Source: Nocardioides massiliensis
GTDB lineage: Bacteria > Actinomycetota > Actinomycetes > Propionibacteriales > Nocardioidaceae
Direction of reading: 5' to 3'
Length of the DNA stretch: 64,000 nucleotides
Assembly (NCBI RefSeq): GCF_030811215.1
Contig: NZ_JAUSQM010000001.1
Location: 3,940,001 to 4,004,000, forward strand
Shown: in pieces, positions 48,120-56,585 of the stretch
How positions within the stretch are numbered: position 1 is the stretch's first letter
Layout: the number at the start of each line of letters is the position of its first letter
The notes under the pieces: generated by a model
Seen by the model: the letters and a program-made list of their open reading frames with translations, nothing else
Told to the model about the DNA's origin: nothing
Databases searched by the model: none
Position numbers and translations under genes: made by a program

Positions 48120-48148
48120 GGCCCCAGGCTAGAGACGCCCGGGGCCGT
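48118..48148 (-). terminator. Hairpin terminator after the secreted protease gene
   Basis: ACGGCCCC at 48118-48125 pairs with GGGGCCGT at 48141-48148, with a 15-base loop. It lies nine bases past the minus-strand protease stop (48157), at the very start of the ATL gene. No T run is visible. Confidence 0.6.
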
Positions 48149-48156
48149 GACCGAGA

Positions 48157-49047
48157 TCAGGGCAGGAGCGGCTTGAACGGCTCGGTGCCGTCGACCAGGC
48201 TCAGCCCGGCGATGCCGGAGTGCTGCTTGGCGAACGCGAGCTCGCGCGACAGGTCGCCCACGCCGTTGCTGGCCGGGAGCGGTGCGAGCGCGAGGGTCGA
48301 CAGGGTGCCGAGGGCGCGGCCCTGGCCGTCGACGAACGCGCTGCCGGAGTCACCAGGGACGCCCGGGGTGAGCGTGTAGACCGAGTGGGTCCAACCGCCG
48401 CCGCTGGTGCCGAGGCTCAGGCCGATCTTCGGCGACAGCAGCGTGATGCCGGCGCGCAGGCTGGAGTTGCCGTAGGAGTAGACGCGGTCGGTGGGCCGCG
48501 TGCCGGTGGTGTTGATGCCGGTGGGTCCGCCGAAGAACGGGATCGACGGGTTCACCTTGCCGAGGTCGTCGGCGTCGACCTTCACCAGCGCGAAGTCGTT
48601 GTAGGCGCACGTGTTGGCGTCGGTGGTGCCGGCCTCGTCCATGGCCAGCCAGGAGGAGTACGCCAGCGTGCCCTCGCCGAGGACCGTGCCCGGGAACAGC
48701 AGGTTGCCGCCCTTGACGAACTCGACCCGCGTGCCGAGCGGCAGCGAACCCGCCTGGCACCCGTCGGTGTCGGTCGCGGCACCGGTGCCCGCGCAGTGGG
48801 CGGCGTACCCGACGTAGACGTTGTCGGCGGCGTCGCTGAAGACGAAGTTGCCCGTGCACTGGCCGCCGCCGGTGTACATCTGCACGCCGGGGTGGATCGT
48901 GGCGTCGCCGGCGGGCGCCCACTGCGGGGCGGCCGTCGCGGAGCCGGCGGAGGCGAGAACCGCAGCCCCGGCGAGAGCGGTCGCCGCGAGGGCGGCGAGC
49001 GTGGTGCGGACGCCGCGACGACTGCGGCGGGAGGGTCGGACGATCAT
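48157..49047 (-). CDS. Secreted chymotrypsin-like serine protease
   Basis: A 296-residue protein starting at ATG 49047. A signal peptide of about 40 residues is basic then hydrophobic (RRSRRGVRTTLAALAATALAGAAVLASAGSATA) and ends at a likely AXA cleavage site. The catalytic triad is visible in order: His in VGYAAHCAG, Asp in AYNDFALVKVDA and Ser in PGVPGDSGSAFVDG. Four Cys may form disulfides. It is released outside the cell and would cut proteins. It is transcribed away from the MoeZ gene. The order places it next to no obvious partner. Confidence 0.9.
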   Translation of the reverse strand: MIVRPSRRSRRGVRTTLAALAATALAGAAVLASAGSATAAPQWAPAGDATIHPGVQMYTGGGQCTGNFVFSDAADNVYVGYAAHCAGTGAATDTDGCQAGSLPLGTRVEFVKGGNLLFPGTVLGEGTLAYSSWLAMDEAGTTDANTCAYNDFALVKVDADDLGKVNPSIPFFGGPTGINTTGTRPTDRVYSYGNSSLRAGITLLSPKIGLSLGTSGGGWTHSVYTLTPGVPGDSGSAFVDGQGRALGTLSTLALAPLPASNGVGDLSRELAFAKQHSGIAGLSLVDGTEPFKPLLP

Positions 49048-49189
49048 GGAGGGTGGCCTTCCGAGTCGGCATGTGAGCGCTGTCACTCCTGCCAACGAAG
49101 GCGACCCGGTGGGGTTACGCGCGAGTAGCCCGTCCGGACTACCCGCGCCTCACCCGTTCGGTCAGCCCAGCAGTCAATCAGTCCAGCGG

Positions 49190-50425
49190 TCAGTACGCCG
49201 GCTGGGCCGGGTCGATCTGGCTGACCCAGGCCGCCACGCCACCGCCGACGTGCACGGCGTCGGAGTAGCCCGCGCCCTTGAGGATCGCCAGCACCTCGGC
49301 CGAGCGCACACCGGTCTTGCAGTGCAGCACGACCGGCTTGTCGCCGCTCCCGGCGCCGAGCTCACCGAGGGTCCCCAGGGCGTTGCCGTTGAGGAACTCG
49401 CCCTTCGGCACCAGGACGGCGCCCGGGATGTGGTTGATCTCGGCCTCGTTGGGCTCGCGCACGTCGATGAGCACGAAGTCGCGCTCGCCCTTCTCCCGCT
49501 CGCCGAGCATCTCCTCGAGCTGCTTGACCGAGATGGTCGACCCGGCCGCGGCGTCGGCGGCCTCGGTCGAGACGGCCCCGCAGAAGACGTCGTAGTCGAT
49601 GAGGCCGGTGACGGTGGGGTTCTCCCCGCACAGCGCGCAGTTGGGGTCCTTGCGGACCTTGAGCTTGCGGTACTCCATCTCCAGCGCGTCGTAGATCATC
49701 AGCTTGCCGACCAGCGGGTCGCCGATGCCGGTCAGCAGCTTGATCGCCTCGGTGCCCTGGATGGCGCCGATGGACGCCGGCAGCACACCCAGTACGCCGC
49801 CCTCGGCGCAGGAGGGGACCATCCCCGGCGGCGGCGGCTCGGGGTAGAGGCAGCGGTAGCACGGCGCGTCGGCGCTGGCGCCGTCCTCGGTGGTCGCGTG
49901 CGGCCAGAAGACCGACGCCTGACCGTCGAAACGGTAGATCGAGCCCCAGACGTAGGGGATCTGGAGGAAGTACGCCGCGTCGTTGACCATGTAGCGGGTG
50001 GCGAAGTTGTCCGTGCCGTCGACGATGAGGTCGTAGCCGCGGAAGACGTCGAAGACGTTGTCGTTGTCGAGCCGCTCCTGGTGGAGCACGACGTCGATCA
50101 GCGGGTTGATGCCGTTGATCTTGTCGCGGGCCGACTCCGCCTTCGGGCGACCGATGTCGGACTGGGTGTGGATCACCTGGCGCTGCAGGTTGGACTCGTC
50201 GACCTCGTCGAACTCGACGATGCCGATCGTGCCGACCCCGGCCGCGGCCAGGTAGAGCAGCGCAGGGCTGCCGAGACCGCCGGCGCCGATCACCAGCACC
50301 TTGGAGTTCTTCAGCCGCTTCTGCCCCGCCATCCCGACGTCGGGGATGATCAGGTGCCGGCTGTAGCGGCGTACCTCGTCGACGCTGAGCTCAGCGGCGG
50401 GCTCGACCAACGGGGCGAAGGACAC
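49190..50425 (-). CDS. moeZ: Adenylyltransferase/sulfurtransferase MoeZ
   Basis: A 411-residue protein with two domains. The N-terminal E1-like domain (SKVLVIGAGGLGSPALLYLAAAGVGTIGIVEFD) activates the C-terminus of a small sulfur carrier, with Zn-Cys pairs CYRC and CALC and the transfer Cys in SCAEGGVLGVLPA. The C-terminal rhodanese domain has the active-site Cys in LHCKTGVRSAE. It is required in actinobacteria for sulfur transfer in molybdenum cofactor and other pathways. The start is GTG 50425. It is divergent from the TetR gene. The order matches Rv3206c (moeB1/moeZ) of M. tuberculosis. Confidence 0.93.
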   Translation of the reverse strand: MSFAPLVEPAAELSVDEVRRYSRHLIIPDVGMAGQKRLKNSKVLVIGAGGLGSPALLYLAAAGVGTIGIVEFDEVDESNLQRQVIHTQSDIGRPKAESARDKINGINPLIDVVLHQERLDNDNVFDVFRGYDLIVDGTDNFATRYMVNDAAYFLQIPYVWGSIYRFDGQASVFWPHATTEDGASADAPCYRCLYPEPPPPGMVPSCAEGGVLGVLPASIGAIQGTEAIKLLTGIGDPLVGKLMIYDALEMEYRKLKVRKDPNCALCGENPTVTGLIDYDVFCGAVSTEAADAAAGSTISVKQLEEMLGEREKGERDFVLIDVREPNEAEINHIPGAVLVPKGEFLNGNALGTLGELGAGSGDKPVVLHCKTGVRSAEVLAILKGAGYSDAVHVGGGVAAWVSQIDPAQPAY

Positions 50426-50590
50426 GGGTTCTCCTCGGACTCGGGCGACACGATCAACAGGCGAGCGACGTCGCCGTGGGGCGAGGCGTCGTGCAGGGTG
50501 AACCACCCCGGCGTACGCATTGTTCCTCGTCGGTCCCCGCACGCCGGGACAGGTGCCGCCCCGACCGCTACCCGGGAGTAGTCTGCCGCC

Positions 50591-51256
50591 GTGACCAGCG
50601 AGCCGACCAGCGAGAACGACGTACGTGTGGAGCGCCCCCGGGGCGGTCGCCTGCCCCGCGGCGAGCGCCGGGCGCAGCTGCTCGAGTCGGCGCTCGAGGT
50701 CTTCGTCGCCCAGGGCTTCCACGCCGCCGCGATGGACGACATCGCCGAGCGTGCGGGTGTCTCCAAGCCGGTGCTCTACCAGCACTTCCCGGGCAAGCTC
50801 GACCTCTACCTCGCCCTGCTGGCCCAGTCGTGCGACACGATCATCGACGCCACCCGCGCGGCGCTGACCTCGACGCAGGACAACAAGCAGCGGGTGCAGG
50901 CCGCAATCGACGTCTTCTACGACTACGTCGCCGACGACAAGGGCGGCTTCCGGCTCGTCTTCGAGTCCGACCTCACCAACGAGGCCGCCGTGCGCGCCCA
51001 GGTCGACCGGGTCACCAACGAGTGCGCGCAGGCGATCGCCTCGGTCATCCACGAGGACACCGGCCTCAGCGACGAGCAGTCCCAGCTCCTCGCGGTGTCG
51101 CTGGTCGGGATGGCGCAGGTCAGTGCGCGGTTCTGGCTCGCCGAGGGCACCGACATCACCCGGCAGGAGGCCGCCGACCTCGTCGCGTCGCTCGCGTGGC
51201 GCGGGATCGGCGGTTATCCGCGGTCCGGCGAGGCCGGCGCTGGGGACGTCTCCTAG
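50591..51256 (+). CDS. TetR-family transcriptional regulator
   Basis: A 221-residue regulator starting at GTG 50591. The helix-turn-helix is LLESALEVFVAQGFHAAAMDDIAERAGVSKPVLYQHFPGKLDLYLAL. The C-terminal ligand domain is unremarkable. It is divergent from moeZ (165-base gap) and followed by DUF3107 after ten bases. This conserved order corresponds to Rv3208. Its target and ligand are unknown. A short Glu/Arg-rich N-terminal extension precedes the helix-turn-helix. Confidence 0.9.
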   Translation: MTSEPTSENDVRVERPRGGRLPRGERRAQLLESALEVFVAQGFHAAAMDDIAERAGVSKPVLYQHFPGKLDLYLALLAQSCDTIIDATRAALTSTQDNKQRVQAAIDVFYDYVADDKGGFRLVFESDLTNEAAVRAQVDRVTNECAQAIASVIHEDTGLSDEQSQLLAVSLVGMAQVSARFWLAEGTDITRQEAADLVASLAWRGIGGYPRSGEAGAGDVS

Positions 51257-51266
51257 GCTGAGGGGC

Positions 51267-51488
51267 ATGGAGGTCAAGATCGGCGTGCAGAACGCCCCCC
51301 GGGAGCTGGTACTCGACATCGACACCTCGCAGGAGGAGTTCGAGAAGACGGTCACCGCGGCAGTGCAGTCCGACTCGGTCCTCCCGCTGACCGACACCAA
51401 GGGCCGCCGCGTCCTGGTGCCGGCGTCGAAGATCGCGTACGTCGAGATCGGCCGCGAGGTCACCGGCGCGGTGGGGTTCCACCTCTGA
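51267..51488 (+). CDS. DUF3107 family protein (TB9.4-like)
   Basis: A 73-residue protein starting at ATG 51267. It reads MEVKIGVQNAPRELVLDIDT then SQEEFEKTVTAAVQSDSVLPLTD and ends VLVPASKIAYVEIGREVTGAVGFHL, the DUF3107 pattern. The function is unknown. It follows TetR and by order corresponds to Rv3208A (TB9.4, a T-cell antigen). It is probably cotranscribed with the TetR gene. Confidence 0.9.
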   Translation: MEVKIGVQNAPRELVLDIDTSQEEFEKTVTAAVQSDSVLPLTDTKGRRVLVPASKIAYVEIGREVTGAVGFHL

Positions 51489-51521
51489 CGCGCTCGAGCC
51501 GCTCGCGCTCCTGACCCGGCG

Positions 51522-52265
51522 TCAGCTGTCGAGGCCGAGGTCCGCCATGCGCTGGGCGTGCCGCTCGGTGAGCCGGGCGAACATCCGCCCGACCGCGGCC
51601 AGGTCCATGCCCGGCCGGTCGACGCCGCCGGACAGCAGCGCCACCAGCGCGTCCCGCTCAGCAGCGACCCGCTGGGCCTGGGTGAGCGCCTCCCCCATCA
51701 GCCGCCGGCCCCACAGCGCCAGCCGCCCGCCGAGACGCGGGTCGGCCGCGATCGCGGTCGTGACGCGGTCGACGACGAACTCGGCGTGGCCCGTGTCACG
51801 CAGCGTGTCGATGATCAGCTCGCGGGTGTCGACGTCGAGGAACGCCGCGATCTCACGGTAGAAGTCGGTCGCCAGCGCGTCGCCCACGAACGCCTTGACC
51901 AGGCCCTCCCACCAGTCGCGCGGCTTGGTGTGGGCGTGGAACGCCTCGAGCGGAGCCTTGAAGGGCGCCATCGCCTCGTCGGGGTCGGCGCCCAGCTCGC
52001 CCAGCCGCTCGCGCAGCCGCGTCACGTTGTTGACCTCGCGCGCGGCGAGCGTGGCGACGGCGACCTTGTCGGCGATCGACGGCGCCATCGCGGCGTCCTC
52101 GGCCAACCGCTCGAATGCCGACAGCTGGCCGTAGCCGATCGCGCCGAGCAGGTCGACCACCGCGGCGAGATACTGCGGGTCGGCGAAGGCCTCCGGCATC
52201 GCTGCGGATGCTCCCGACGCGGCTCCCGACGCGGCTGCTGACGCTGCTGGCTCCATGGCCGTCAC
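51522..52265 (-). CDS. Ferritin-like (Rv3210c-type) protein
   Basis: A 247-residue alpha-helical protein. After a low-complexity Ala-rich start (SAAASGAASGASAAM, made by a repeated DNA unit) comes a ferritin-like four-helix bundle: AVVDLLGAIGYGQLSAFERLAEDA, ATLAAREVNNVTRLRERLGELG, then KPRDWWEGLVKAFVGDALATDFYREIAAFLD and a last helix with LTERHAQRMADLGL. The Glu and His pairs of a diiron site are not all clear. The role is unknown. It lies between the DUF3107 and RhlE genes, which is the same order as Rv3210c. Confidence 0.85.
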   Translation of the reverse strand: MTAMEPAASAAASGAASGASAAMPEAFADPQYLAAVVDLLGAIGYGQLSAFERLAEDAAMAPSIADKVAVATLAAREVNNVTRLRERLGELGADPDEAMAPFKAPLEAFHAHTKPRDWWEGLVKAFVGDALATDFYREIAAFLDVDTRELIIDTLRDTGHAEFVVDRVTTAIAADPRLGGRLALWGRRLMGEALTQAQRVAAERDALVALLSGGVDRPGMDLAAVGRMFARLTERHAQRMADLGLDS

Positions 52266-52483
52266 CCTATCCGTGCGGGTTTCGCGCCTGCGGGCGATAG
52301 ACTCACCCTCAGGACGATGTCTCCCGCCGCTGTGCGCCGAGGCTCGCGGTGCCGCTCACGGCGTACGCGAGGCGCCTGCAGGTTCGCTGGCGGTGAGGTG
52401 TCGACGTCGTCCCGTACGCATCGCGGTGACCCGGACCAGGGCCGCCGTACGTCCGGAGTAACCCACAGAGAACAGGCAAGATC

Positions 52484-54019
52484 CTGACCACCTTCCGAGA
52501 GCTCGGGGTGCACCCCGAGATCGCCGACGCCCTTGAGCGCGCCGGCATCGTGACCCCCTTCCCGATCCAGGAGATGACGCTGTCGGTGGCCCTGCAGGGC
52601 ACCGACCTCATCGGCCAAGCCCGCACGGGCACCGGCAAGACGTTGGCCTTCGGCATCCCGCTGCTGCAGCGCACCGTGCCGCCGACGAGCCCGGCGTACG
52701 CCGACCACCCCACCCCCGGCAAGCCGCAGGCGCTCATCGTGGCGCCGACGCGTGAGCTGGCGCTGCAGGTCTCCAACGACATGTCCGTGGCGTCGAAGGA
52801 CTTCGGCAGCCGCGTCCTGACGGTCTATGGCGGCGTCGGCTACGAGCCGCAGCTGGACGCGCTGGAGGCCGGCGTCGACGTCGTCGTCGGCACCCCGGGC
52901 CGGCTGCTCGACCTGGCCAACCGCGGCGCGCTCGACCTGAGCCACGTGCAGGCCGTCGTGCTCGACGAGGCCGACGAGATGCTCGACCTGGGCTTCCTGC
53001 CCGACGTGGAGCGGCTGCTGGCCAAGACCCCCAGCTCGCGTCAGACGATGCTGTTCTCGGCGACCATGCCGTCAGCCATCGTGGCGCTCGCGCGCACCCA
53101 CATGCGCCACCCGATGAACATCCGCGCCGAGTCGAGCACCGACAACCAGACGGTGCCGGCGACCGCGCAGTTCATCTACCAGGCCCACGACCTCGACAAG
53201 ACCGAGATCATCGGCCGGCTGCTGCAGTCGGAGGGCGCGGACAAGTTCATCGTCTTCTGCCGCACGAAGCGCCAGGCGCAGCGCGTCGCCGACGACCTCG
53301 CCGAGCGTGGCTTCCCGAGCAGCCCGCTGCACGGTGACATGCAGCAGACCGCGCGGGAGCGGGCGCTGGCGAAGTTCCGCGAGGACAAGCTGAAGGTGCT
53401 CGTCGCCACCGACGTGGCCGCCCGCGGCATCGACGTCAGCGGCGTCTCGCACGTCGTCAACTACACCTGCCCCGAGGACGAGAAGACCTACGTGCACCGC
53501 ATCGGTCGCACCGGTCGCGCCGGCGCCACGGGCACCGCGATCACCTTCGTCGACTGGGCGGACCTCGCCCGGTGGAAGATGATCAACAAGGCGCTCGACC
53601 TGCCGTTCGACGAGCCGGTCGAGACCTACTCCACCTCCGAGCACCTCTTCACCGACCAGGGCATCCCCGCCGGCACCAAGGGCCGGGTCGTGCCCGAGAC
53701 CCCGCCGGAGCCGAAGGCCCGGCGCGAGGGTGGACGCGACGGGGGACACTCTGGTGGATCCGGCGGCGCCGGTGGCTCCGGCGACCAGCCGCGGCGCAGC
53801 CGCAACCGGAGCCGCTCGCGCACCCGCAGCGGCCAGCCGGTCGAGGGCGAAGGCGCGTCCACCGCGTCGCAGGGCGAGGCGCACGGCGGCGACGCCGCTG
53901 CTTCGAGCGCTGCGTCGTCGAACGGGGCCGAGGGCTCCGGTGCCCCCCGGCGTCGGCGTCGGCGTCGCTCCGGTGGCGGGGAGTCCGCCCCGCAGGAGAG
54001 CGCTGCCGCCAGCGAGTGA
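52484..54019 (+). CDS. RhlE-type DEAD-box RNA helicase, probable CTG start
   Basis: A 511-residue helicase. Motifs: Q motif TPFPIQEMTL, I ARTGTGKTLAFG, Ia APTRELALQ, II LDEADEML, III SATM, IV IVFCRTKRQ, V ATDVAARGID and VI HRIGRTGRAG. The C-terminal 120 residues are a disordered, basic extension (RRSRNRSRSRTRSGQ, PRRRRRRRSGG). The first GTG in frame is at 52508, but the codons before it give TTFRELG, the usual start of this family (MTTFRELGV). There is no ATG, GTG or TTG at that place, so CTG 52484 is the best start. It is preceded by a 218-base leader. The order corresponds to Rv3211. Confidence 0.9.
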   Translation: MTTFRELGVHPEIADALERAGIVTPFPIQEMTLSVALQGTDLIGQARTGTGKTLAFGIPLLQRTVPPTSPAYADHPTPGKPQALIVAPTRELALQVSNDMSVASKDFGSRVLTVYGGVGYEPQLDALEAGVDVVVGTPGRLLDLANRGALDLSHVQAVVLDEADEMLDLGFLPDVERLLAKTPSSRQTMLFSATMPSAIVALARTHMRHPMNIRAESSTDNQTVPATAQFIYQAHDLDKTEIIGRLLQSEGADKFIVFCRTKRQAQRVADDLAERGFPSSPLHGDMQQTARERALAKFREDKLKVLVATDVAARGIDVSGVSHVVNYTCPEDEKTYVHRIGRTGRAGATGTAITFVDWADLARWKMINKALDLPFDEPVETYSTSEHLFTDQGIPAGTKGRVVPETPPEPKARREGGRDGGHSGGSGGAGGSGDQPRRSRNRSRSRTRSGQPVEGEGASTASQGEAHGGDAAASSAASSNGAEGSGAPRRRRRRRSGGGESAPQESAAASE

Positions 54020-54037
54020 CCTGCAGCTGATCTGCCC

Positions 54038-54072
54038 ACGCCGCCCCGGAGCCGACCGCTCCGGGGCGGCGT
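54038..54072 (+). terminator. Strong intrinsic terminator
   Basis: ACGCCGCCCCGGAGC pairs perfectly with GCTCCGGGGCGGCGT (15 bp) around a five-base loop, followed by ACTTTGTAG. It ends the RhlE-type helicase transcript. Confidence 0.85.
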
Positions 54073-54083
54073 ACTTTGTAGAC

Positions 54084-54148
54084 GTTCTTGCGCGACACGC
54101 CGACTGGAACGCCTACACAGAGCACAATTCGCTACACGTGTAGCGAAT
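54084..54148. repeat. Intergenic element copy B (core plus palindrome)
   Basis: The core GTTCTTGCGCGACACGCCGA is followed by CTGGAACG (54084-54111) and, after 17 bases, the stem TCGCTACA-CG-TGTAGCGA at 54129-54146, which is part of a perfect 22-bp palindrome at 54127-54148. Compared with copy A, one base of the left arm changed C to T and its partner in the right arm changed G to A, so pairing is kept. It lies between the helicase terminator and the L,D-transpeptidase stop. Confidence 0.7.
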
Positions 54149-54161
54149 CAGCGACCGAGCG

Positions 54162-54863
54162 TCAGCTGGTGACGACGACCGGGGTGCCGAGGCGGGCGAA
54201 GCGCCACAGCGCCTTGGCATCGGGGGTGGCCTGGCGGATGCAGCCGCTGGAGAGCGCGGTGCCCAGCTCGGCGCGGGTCTGGACCCGGCGGCCCTGGTGC
54301 ATGGGGATGTCGTGGAAGCCGATCGCGGCCCGCTTGCCGCGGGCGAAGCGCACCATCCAGCGCATGGTGCCGGCGTCGTCGATGGCGGTGGCGCGCTCCG
54401 AGCGCGACCAGACCTCGTAGGTGCCGGGCTGGAGGTTGTCGAGCGTGCTGCCCGACACCAGGTAGGTCCGCAGCACGCGCGAGTCGGCGCCTGCTCCCCC
54501 GGCGACGAGCCAGACCCGCTGGCGCTCGGCGTCGAAGACCACGCGCCGCCCACGACCGCTGGCGGCCGGCAGGGTGGTGTCGTCGCGTAGCGCCTGCCGC
54601 TCGGCCTCGCTGCGGGCCGCCACCTCCTCGGGCGTCGGCTCCGGCACCGTCCGGCGTACGGCCTCGGCGATCACGGCGGCGCTGCGCTCGGGCCCCTCGG
54701 CGTACGCCGCCTCCCCGCCCCCGGACGGACCGAGCCCGACCCCGGCGCCGATCGTCACCACGGTGATCGCGGCTGCGCTGAGGACGGCGAGCGAGCGGCC
54801 CCAACGGACCCGCGTCGCGCGAGCCGTCCGCTCCGCGCGGTGCCGACCAGCTGCTCTGGCCAT
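54162..54863 (-). CDS. L,D-transpeptidase (YkuD domain)
   Basis: A 233-residue protein starting at ATG 54863. One N-terminal membrane anchor (SLAVLSAAAITVVTIGAGVG) places the catalytic domain outside. The YkuD motif is present: IGFHDIPMHQGRRV and TALSSGCIRQ, with the catalytic Cys in the SSGC site. It makes 3-3 crosslinks in peptidoglycan or attaches proteins to it. The ATG shares its A with the ParA stop (TGATG), so the two are coupled. Codon use is normal. Confidence 0.9.
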   Translation of the reverse strand: MARAAGRHRAERTARATRVRWGRSLAVLSAAAITVVTIGAGVGLGPSGGGEAAYAEGPERSAAVIAEAVRRTVPEPTPEEVAARSEAERQALRDDTTLPAASGRGRRVVFDAERQRVWLVAGGAGADSRVLRTYLVSGSTLDNLQPGTYEVWSRSERATAIDDAGTMRWMVRFARGKRAAIGFHDIPMHQGRRVQTRAELGTALSSGCIRQATPDAKALWRFARLGTPVVVTS

Positions 54864-55636
54864 CAGCGCGCGGCGGCCCGACGGACGAGGTTCTCGGCGA
54901 CGGCCCGGTAGGCCTCGGCGCCGCGGTGCTTGCGCGTCGTCGCGAGGATCGAGCGGCCGGCGGCGGGTGCCTCGGCGAACCGGATCGACTTGGGGATCGG
55001 CGGCTCGATCACGTCGAGCTCGTAGGTCTCCGAGATCGTCTCCAGCACCGTGCGCGCGTGGTTGGTGCGCCCGTCGTACAACGTCGGCAGCACGCCCTCG
55101 ACCCGCAACGCGCGGTTGGTGTAGCGGCGTACGTCGTGGACGGTGTCGAGCAGCTGACCGACACCGCGGTGCGACAGCGTCTCGCACTGCAGCGGGATCA
55201 GGACAGAGTCGGCGGCCGTCAGCGCGGCGACCGTGAGGACACCGAGCGACGGCGGGCAGTCCAGCAGCACCCAGTCGTAGTCGGGCACGTCCTCGAGCAT
55301 CATCCGGACGACGTGCTCGCGTCCGGTGCGGGTGAGCAGGTCGGCCTCGGCGCGCGCCAGCTCGATCGTCGCCGGCAGCAGGTCGACACCGTCGTCGGTG
55401 CTGATCAGGACGTCGGCCGCCGCCTTGCCCTGGGTCAGGACGTGGTGGACCGAGAGCTCGAGGTCCTCGGGGTCGATGCCGAGGGAGAACGTCAGGCACG
55501 CCTGCGGGTCGAGGTCGACGAGCAGCACGCGGTGCCCGGCCTCGGCCAGCGCCGCGCCGAGCGAGGCGACCGTGGTCGTCTTGGCGACGCCGCCCTTCTG
55601 GTTGGCGACGGCGAGGATGCGGGAGGGAGCGTTCAT
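54863..55636 (-). CDS. ParA/Soj-family ATPase
   Basis: A 257-residue ATPase starting at ATG 55636. The deviant Walker A is ANQKGGVAKTTTVASLGAALA, with the ParA motifs LLVDLDPQACLTFSLG and DWVLLDCPPSLGVLTVAAL. It moves on DNA in partition or protein-positioning systems. No ParB follows, so it is an orphan ParA (the M. tuberculosis counterpart by order is Rv3213c, Soj-like). It overlaps the L,D-transpeptidase and is divergent from the SDR gene. Confidence 0.92.
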   Translation of the reverse strand: MNAPSRILAVANQKGGVAKTTTVASLGAALAEAGHRVLLVDLDPQACLTFSLGIDPEDLELSVHHVLTQGKAAADVLISTDDGVDLLPATIELARAEADLLTRTGREHVVRMMLEDVPDYDWVLLDCPPSLGVLTVAALTAADSVLIPLQCETLSHRGVGQLLDTVHDVRRYTNRALRVEGVLPTLYDGRTNHARTVLETISETYELDVIEPPIPKSIRFAEAPAAGRSILATTRKHRGAEAYRAVAENLVRRAAAR

Positions 55637-55702
55637 TTGGGCCTCATTGTGCCCCACGGGCGCCCGCCGCGCCGGTGATGTCGACCATGCGATAGTGCCG
55701 CC

Positions 55703-56473
55703 ATGAACGCCCCCGCGCGCACCGCCGTCGTCACCGGCCCCACCTCGGGGATCGGGCTCGAGTTCGCCCGGCAGCTGGCTTCGTCGTACGACGTCCTCGT
55801 GCTCGTCGCCCGCTCGGCGGACCGGCTCGAGGAGCTGGCGGGCGAGCTGCGGGCCGCCCACGGGGTCGAGGTCGAGGTGGTCGTCGCCGACCTCGCTCGG
55901 CGTGCGGACGTCGACCGGGTCGCCGACCGGCTGCGCGACCCCGAGCGACCGGTGCACCTGCTGGTCAACAACGCCGGCTTCGGGCTCAAGCAGCCGCTGC
56001 TGGCCAACGACCTCGAGACCGAGCAGGAGATGCTCGACGTCCTCGTCACCGCGGTCCTGCGCCTGACCCACGCCGCTCTCGGCGCGATGGTGCAGCGCGG
56101 CGACGGCGCGGTCGTCAACGTGTCCAGCGTGGCGGGCTACCTGCCGCGCGGGACGTACGGCGCGGCGAAGGCGTGGGTGACCAGCTTCAGCGAGTGGGCC
56201 GACCTGACCTACCGCGAGTCCGGCGTGCGGGTGATGGCGCTGTGCCCGGGCTTCACCAAGACCGAGTTCCACGGCCGCATGGGCGTCGAGCGCTCCTCCG
56301 CGCCGGGGTTCTTGTGGCTCGAGCCCGAGGCGCTCGTGCGCGACGCGCTGCGCGACCTCGAGCGCGGCCGTCGGGTGTCGGTGCCGGGTGCGGCCTACAA
56401 GGTGATCGTCACGGCGCAGCGCTACATCCCGCGCGGGCTCCTGAGCGGGTTCCAGAAGCTCGGTCGGCGCTGA
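55703..56473 (+). CDS. Short-chain dehydrogenase/reductase (SDR)
   Basis: A 256-residue NAD(P)-dependent enzyme. Signatures: VVTGPTSGIGLEFARQL (TGxxxGIG), LLVNNAGFG (NNAG), the Ser of VNVSSVAGY and YGAAKAW (YxxxK). It reduces a carbonyl or oxidises an alcohol; the substrate is unknown. The C-terminus is hydrophobic (VSVPGAAYKVIVTAQRY). It is divergent from ParA (66-base gap) and is followed by a hairpin. Confidence 0.9.
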   Translation: MNAPARTAVVTGPTSGIGLEFARQLASSYDVLVLVARSADRLEELAGELRAAHGVEVEVVVADLARRADVDRVADRLRDPERPVHLLVNNAGFGLKQPLLANDLETEQEMLDVLVTAVLRLTHAALGAMVQRGDGAVVNVSSVAGYLPRGTYGAAKAWVTSFSEWADLTYRESGVRVMALCPGFTKTEFHGRMGVERSSAPGFLWLEPEALVRDALRDLERGRRVSVPGAAYKVIVTAQRYIPRGLLSGFQKLGRR

Positions 56474-56496
56474 CCCCAGGCGTCACACCCGCACCA

Positions 56497-56544
56497 CTCG
56501 TCGTACGAAACCGGGCGTCGAGGGCGTCAGCTTCGTTCGACGAG
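56497..56544. terminator. Hairpin at the 3' end of the SDR gene
   Basis: CTCGTCGTACGAA at 56497-56509 pairs with TTCGTTCGACGAG at 56532-56544, with one mismatch, around a 22-base loop. It lies between convergent genes. It is preceded by CCCCAGGCGTCACAC at 56474-56488, the same 15 bases seen before intergenic element copy A. It could be a bidirectional terminator or a repeated element. Confidence 0.55.
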
Positions 56545-56585
56545 CGGGCGTGTCGTTAGTCGGGCGGTGAAACTGCCCCCGATTC

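Noticed and set aside
43724-48379. A 1551-codon plus-strand open frame across the adnA region
   Set aside because: It is the antisense of adnA and neighbours. Its translation is a low-complexity mix of Gly, Arg, Val and Glu without domains, as expected in a high-GC genome.
49127-49160. Partial hairpin between the MoeZ and secreted-protease genes
   Set aside because: Only a short, interrupted stem (GTAG/CTAC with flanking GC) could be drawn; not good enough for a terminator call.
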